This document shows, one piece after another, positions 62,862 to 64,000 of a stretch of 64,000 bases of DNA. This DNA comes from Planctomycetota bacterium. Lineage in GTDB: Bacteria; Planctomycetota; PLA2; JAEUHO01. Below the pieces are notes generated by a model. That model did not search any database. It worked only from the letters and a program-made list of their open reading frames with translations, and had not been told where the DNA came from. Numbering within the stretch: position 1 is the first letter of the stretch; every line of letters begins with the position of its first letter. The translations under genes and the position numbers were made by a program. The stretch covers positions 1 to 64,000 of the forward strand of contig JAJDEN010000020.1 in assembly GCA_029259775.1 (NCBI GenBank). The letters run 5' to 3'.

Positions 62862-63485
62862 CTACTTCGTGGTGTCCGGATCAGCGAGACGGCGCGTGAA
62901 GTCCATCTCCATGTTCTTCGTCTCCTTGCCGTCGAACGTTGCCCACGACTCGATCTTGTGGCTGTCCTTGCCATGGATCGTGAAGGCCATGCGGCCGGGG
63001 ATCTTGCCCATGGGGCCGTCCCACGTGTAGTGGAGCGTGATGGTCTTGCCGTCCTTGCCGAGGCTGCCGGTGGAGACGCTCATGCTGGTGCTCATGTTGT
63101 CGATCCAGACCTGCTGGAACTGCTTCTTGAAGTTGTCGAAGCCCATCAAGCCGCTGCCCACGTACTGCATGCCCGCGAGCGGACCGCTGTAGGAACTCTG
63201 GATGTAGCGCCCGCCGTGAACCCAGCTGTTCTTGGCGACACCCTGGGCGAGCGTCGGCTCCCCGGGCTTCATCCACGACTTCGACGCCGCGTCGAACTCG
63301 CCGACCATGTGGTCCATGAGCTTGTGCATAGGACCGGGCTTGCCGAGCTCGATCATCTTCTTCATCATCGGATCTTCTTCAGGTGCCGGGCCGTCGGGAG
63401 CCGGATCTTCCGAGTAGCCGACGCCGGCGAAGTAGCCAAACGCGACCGCGACGAACAGGGCGCACAACATCCAACGTGTCTTCAT
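62862..63485 (-). CDS. secreted DUF1579 family protein
   Basis: A 207-residue protein with a signal peptide near residues 1-25 (ALFVAVAFGYFAGVGYS). The remainder matches the DUF1579 pattern: GEFDAASKSWMKPGEPTLAQ, a glycine-rich MGFDNFKKQFQQVWID, and LHYTWDGPMGKIPGRMAFTI. The fold is a beta-barrel; function is unknown. AGGAGG precedes the ATG at 63485, with a GTG one codon earlier. It lies 57 bp upstream of the selenoprotein-like gene on the same strand. Confidence 0.85.
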   Translation of the reverse strand: MKTRWMLCALFVAVAFGYFAGVGYSEDPAPDGPAPEEDPMMKKMIELGKPGPMHKLMDHMVGEFDAASKSWMKPGEPTLAQGVAKNSWVHGGRYIQSSYSGPLAGMQYVGSGLMGFDNFKKQFQQVWIDNMSTSMSVSTGSLGKDGKTITLHYTWDGPMGKIPGRMAFTIHGKDSHKIESWATFDGKETKNMEMDFTRRLADPDTTK

Positions 63486-63541
63486 CACTCACCTCCTGGG
63501 GACTGGGGGCGCAGAGGATACGGGATCGGGCGTGTCGGCGT

Positions 63542-64000
63542 CTAGCGGATCGCGCTCGCCGCGGCCCGGAGGACGTCGTGCAGGTTCTCGCGGTCCGCGC
63601 AGGCAGCGTGGACGAACAGGGCCGCGAGGTCATCCGCCAGCGCGACGTCGTAGATGCGCGAATCGGGATCCTCGTCCTGCATCATCGCCGTGAGGGCCGG
63701 GAAGCGCTCTTCGAGCCAGCGCAGGAACGGCAGCAGCATGTGGTCGCCGCGCGCGACGTCGCCGGCGAGCTGATCGAGGAACTCCGCCGTGAAGGAACGT
63801 AGATCCTCGTCACGATGCTCCTCGCCCCCATCGCCAAGCAGCTCGCGCAGCGAGCGCGCCTGCGAGTCGAAGATGGCGGCGCCGCCCGCGGACCAGGCGC
63901 GCGTGACATCGAAGAACGACATGCCCTTGTCACGCCAGAAGATCAGCGTCCGGTAGAAGTGGAACAGCGTCTGCCCCACGCGTCGGCGCTGGTCGTTCGT
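63542..64000 (-). CDS. hypothetical protein, 5' end outside window
   Basis: At least 152 residues; the frame is open to the window edge, so the start is probably outside. The visible part is helical: VGQTLFHFYRTLIFWRDKGM, FTAEFLDQLAGDVARGDHML and LADDLAALFVHAACADREN. A GTG at 63979 is a possible but weak internal start. No family is recognised. It is separated by 56 bp from the DUF1579 gene downstream. Confidence 0.6.
   Translation of the reverse strand, partial: TNDQRRRVGQTLFHFYRTLIFWRDKGMSFFDVTRAWSAGGAAIFDSQARSLRELLGDGGEEHRDEDLRSFTAEFLDQLAGDVARGDHMLLPFLRWLEERFPALTAMMQDEDPDSRIYDVALADDLAALFVHAACADRENLHDVLRAAASAIR

Noticed and set aside
1..64000. CRISPR arrays, prophage and complete insertion sequences
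   Set aside because: No regularly spaced direct repeats with unique spacers, no phage structural genes and no transposase frame were found.

Overview
The window is about 64 kb of very GC-rich bacterial DNA, densely coded on both strands. Several traits point to an uncultured planctomycete-type bacterium: an ECF sigma factor fused to a long extracytoplasmic tail, a second ECF factor with the region-2 sequence RFHVGAQKRD, Ser/Thr kinases fused to a membrane anchor and in one case to a formylglycine-generating-enzyme (FGE/SUMF1) domain, an FHA-trypsin fusion, and many small secreted Arg/Pro/Ala-rich or Gly-rich proteins. The phylum is inferred; there is no rRNA gene here to prove it. No CRISPR array, prophage or intact insertion sequence was seen.

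Layout. 1-730: two tandem copies of a structured repeat ending in a perfect tRNA T-arm and acceptor end, then REP-like short repeats. 731-1230: a ribbon-helix-helix protein overlapping a small acidic/basic protein (possible toxin-antitoxin-like pair). 1.4-4.2 kb: housekeeping genes (MazG-like pyrophosphohydrolase, RlmF, RIO1-type kinase). 4.4-10.4 kb: accessory-looking block with a PLD nuclease/SF2 helicase/DUF3427 protein divergent from a GIY-YIG protein, plus unknowns and a PD-(D/E)XK-like protein. 11.1-16 kb: a pentapeptide-repeat protein fused to a potassium-channel pore, unknown membrane proteins and a sirtuin. 16.2-23.1 kb: secreted EF-hand protein, then a serine biosynthesis set (serB-like, serA, serC-like), a class II photolyase and an SDR/DUF2867 protein. 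23-36 kb: secreted and regulatory proteins (sigma fusion, large metalloprotease-like protein, VOC protein, HEAT-like protein, ECF sigma, SDR, thioredoxin/MauE pair). 36-43.8 kb: low-complexity secreted proteins, TPR protein, DUF2461, MsrA, lipoprotein, histone-deacetylase-like hydrolase, HAMP membrane protein. 43.9-47.5 kb: M16 protease and a methyltransferase. 47.6-55.6 kb: a signalling island of two paralogous, convergent Ser/Thr kinases, a sigma factor and an FHA-trypsin protein. 55.6-64 kb: cysteine-rich unknown, WD40-like lipoprotein with a decayed copy beside it, unknown secreted proteins, an APH-family kinase, a probable selenoprotein and a DUF1579 protein.

Most striking is the gene at 61734-62804 (minus): a secreted thioredoxin-like protein whose frame is interrupted only by one UGA at codon 79, with a perfect 8-bp hairpin starting 17 nt downstream, where a bacterial SECIS element should be. 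This reads as a selenoprotein that a standard gene caller would split in two.

Functional links visible here: serB-serA-serC cover the three steps from 3-phosphoglycerate to serine; the kinase/FHA/sigma/protease cluster looks like a phospho-signalling module reaching across the membrane; the MauE-like and thioredoxin-like genes probably form one extracytoplasmic redox unit. Genome selenium machinery (selA, selB, selC, selD) is not in the window.
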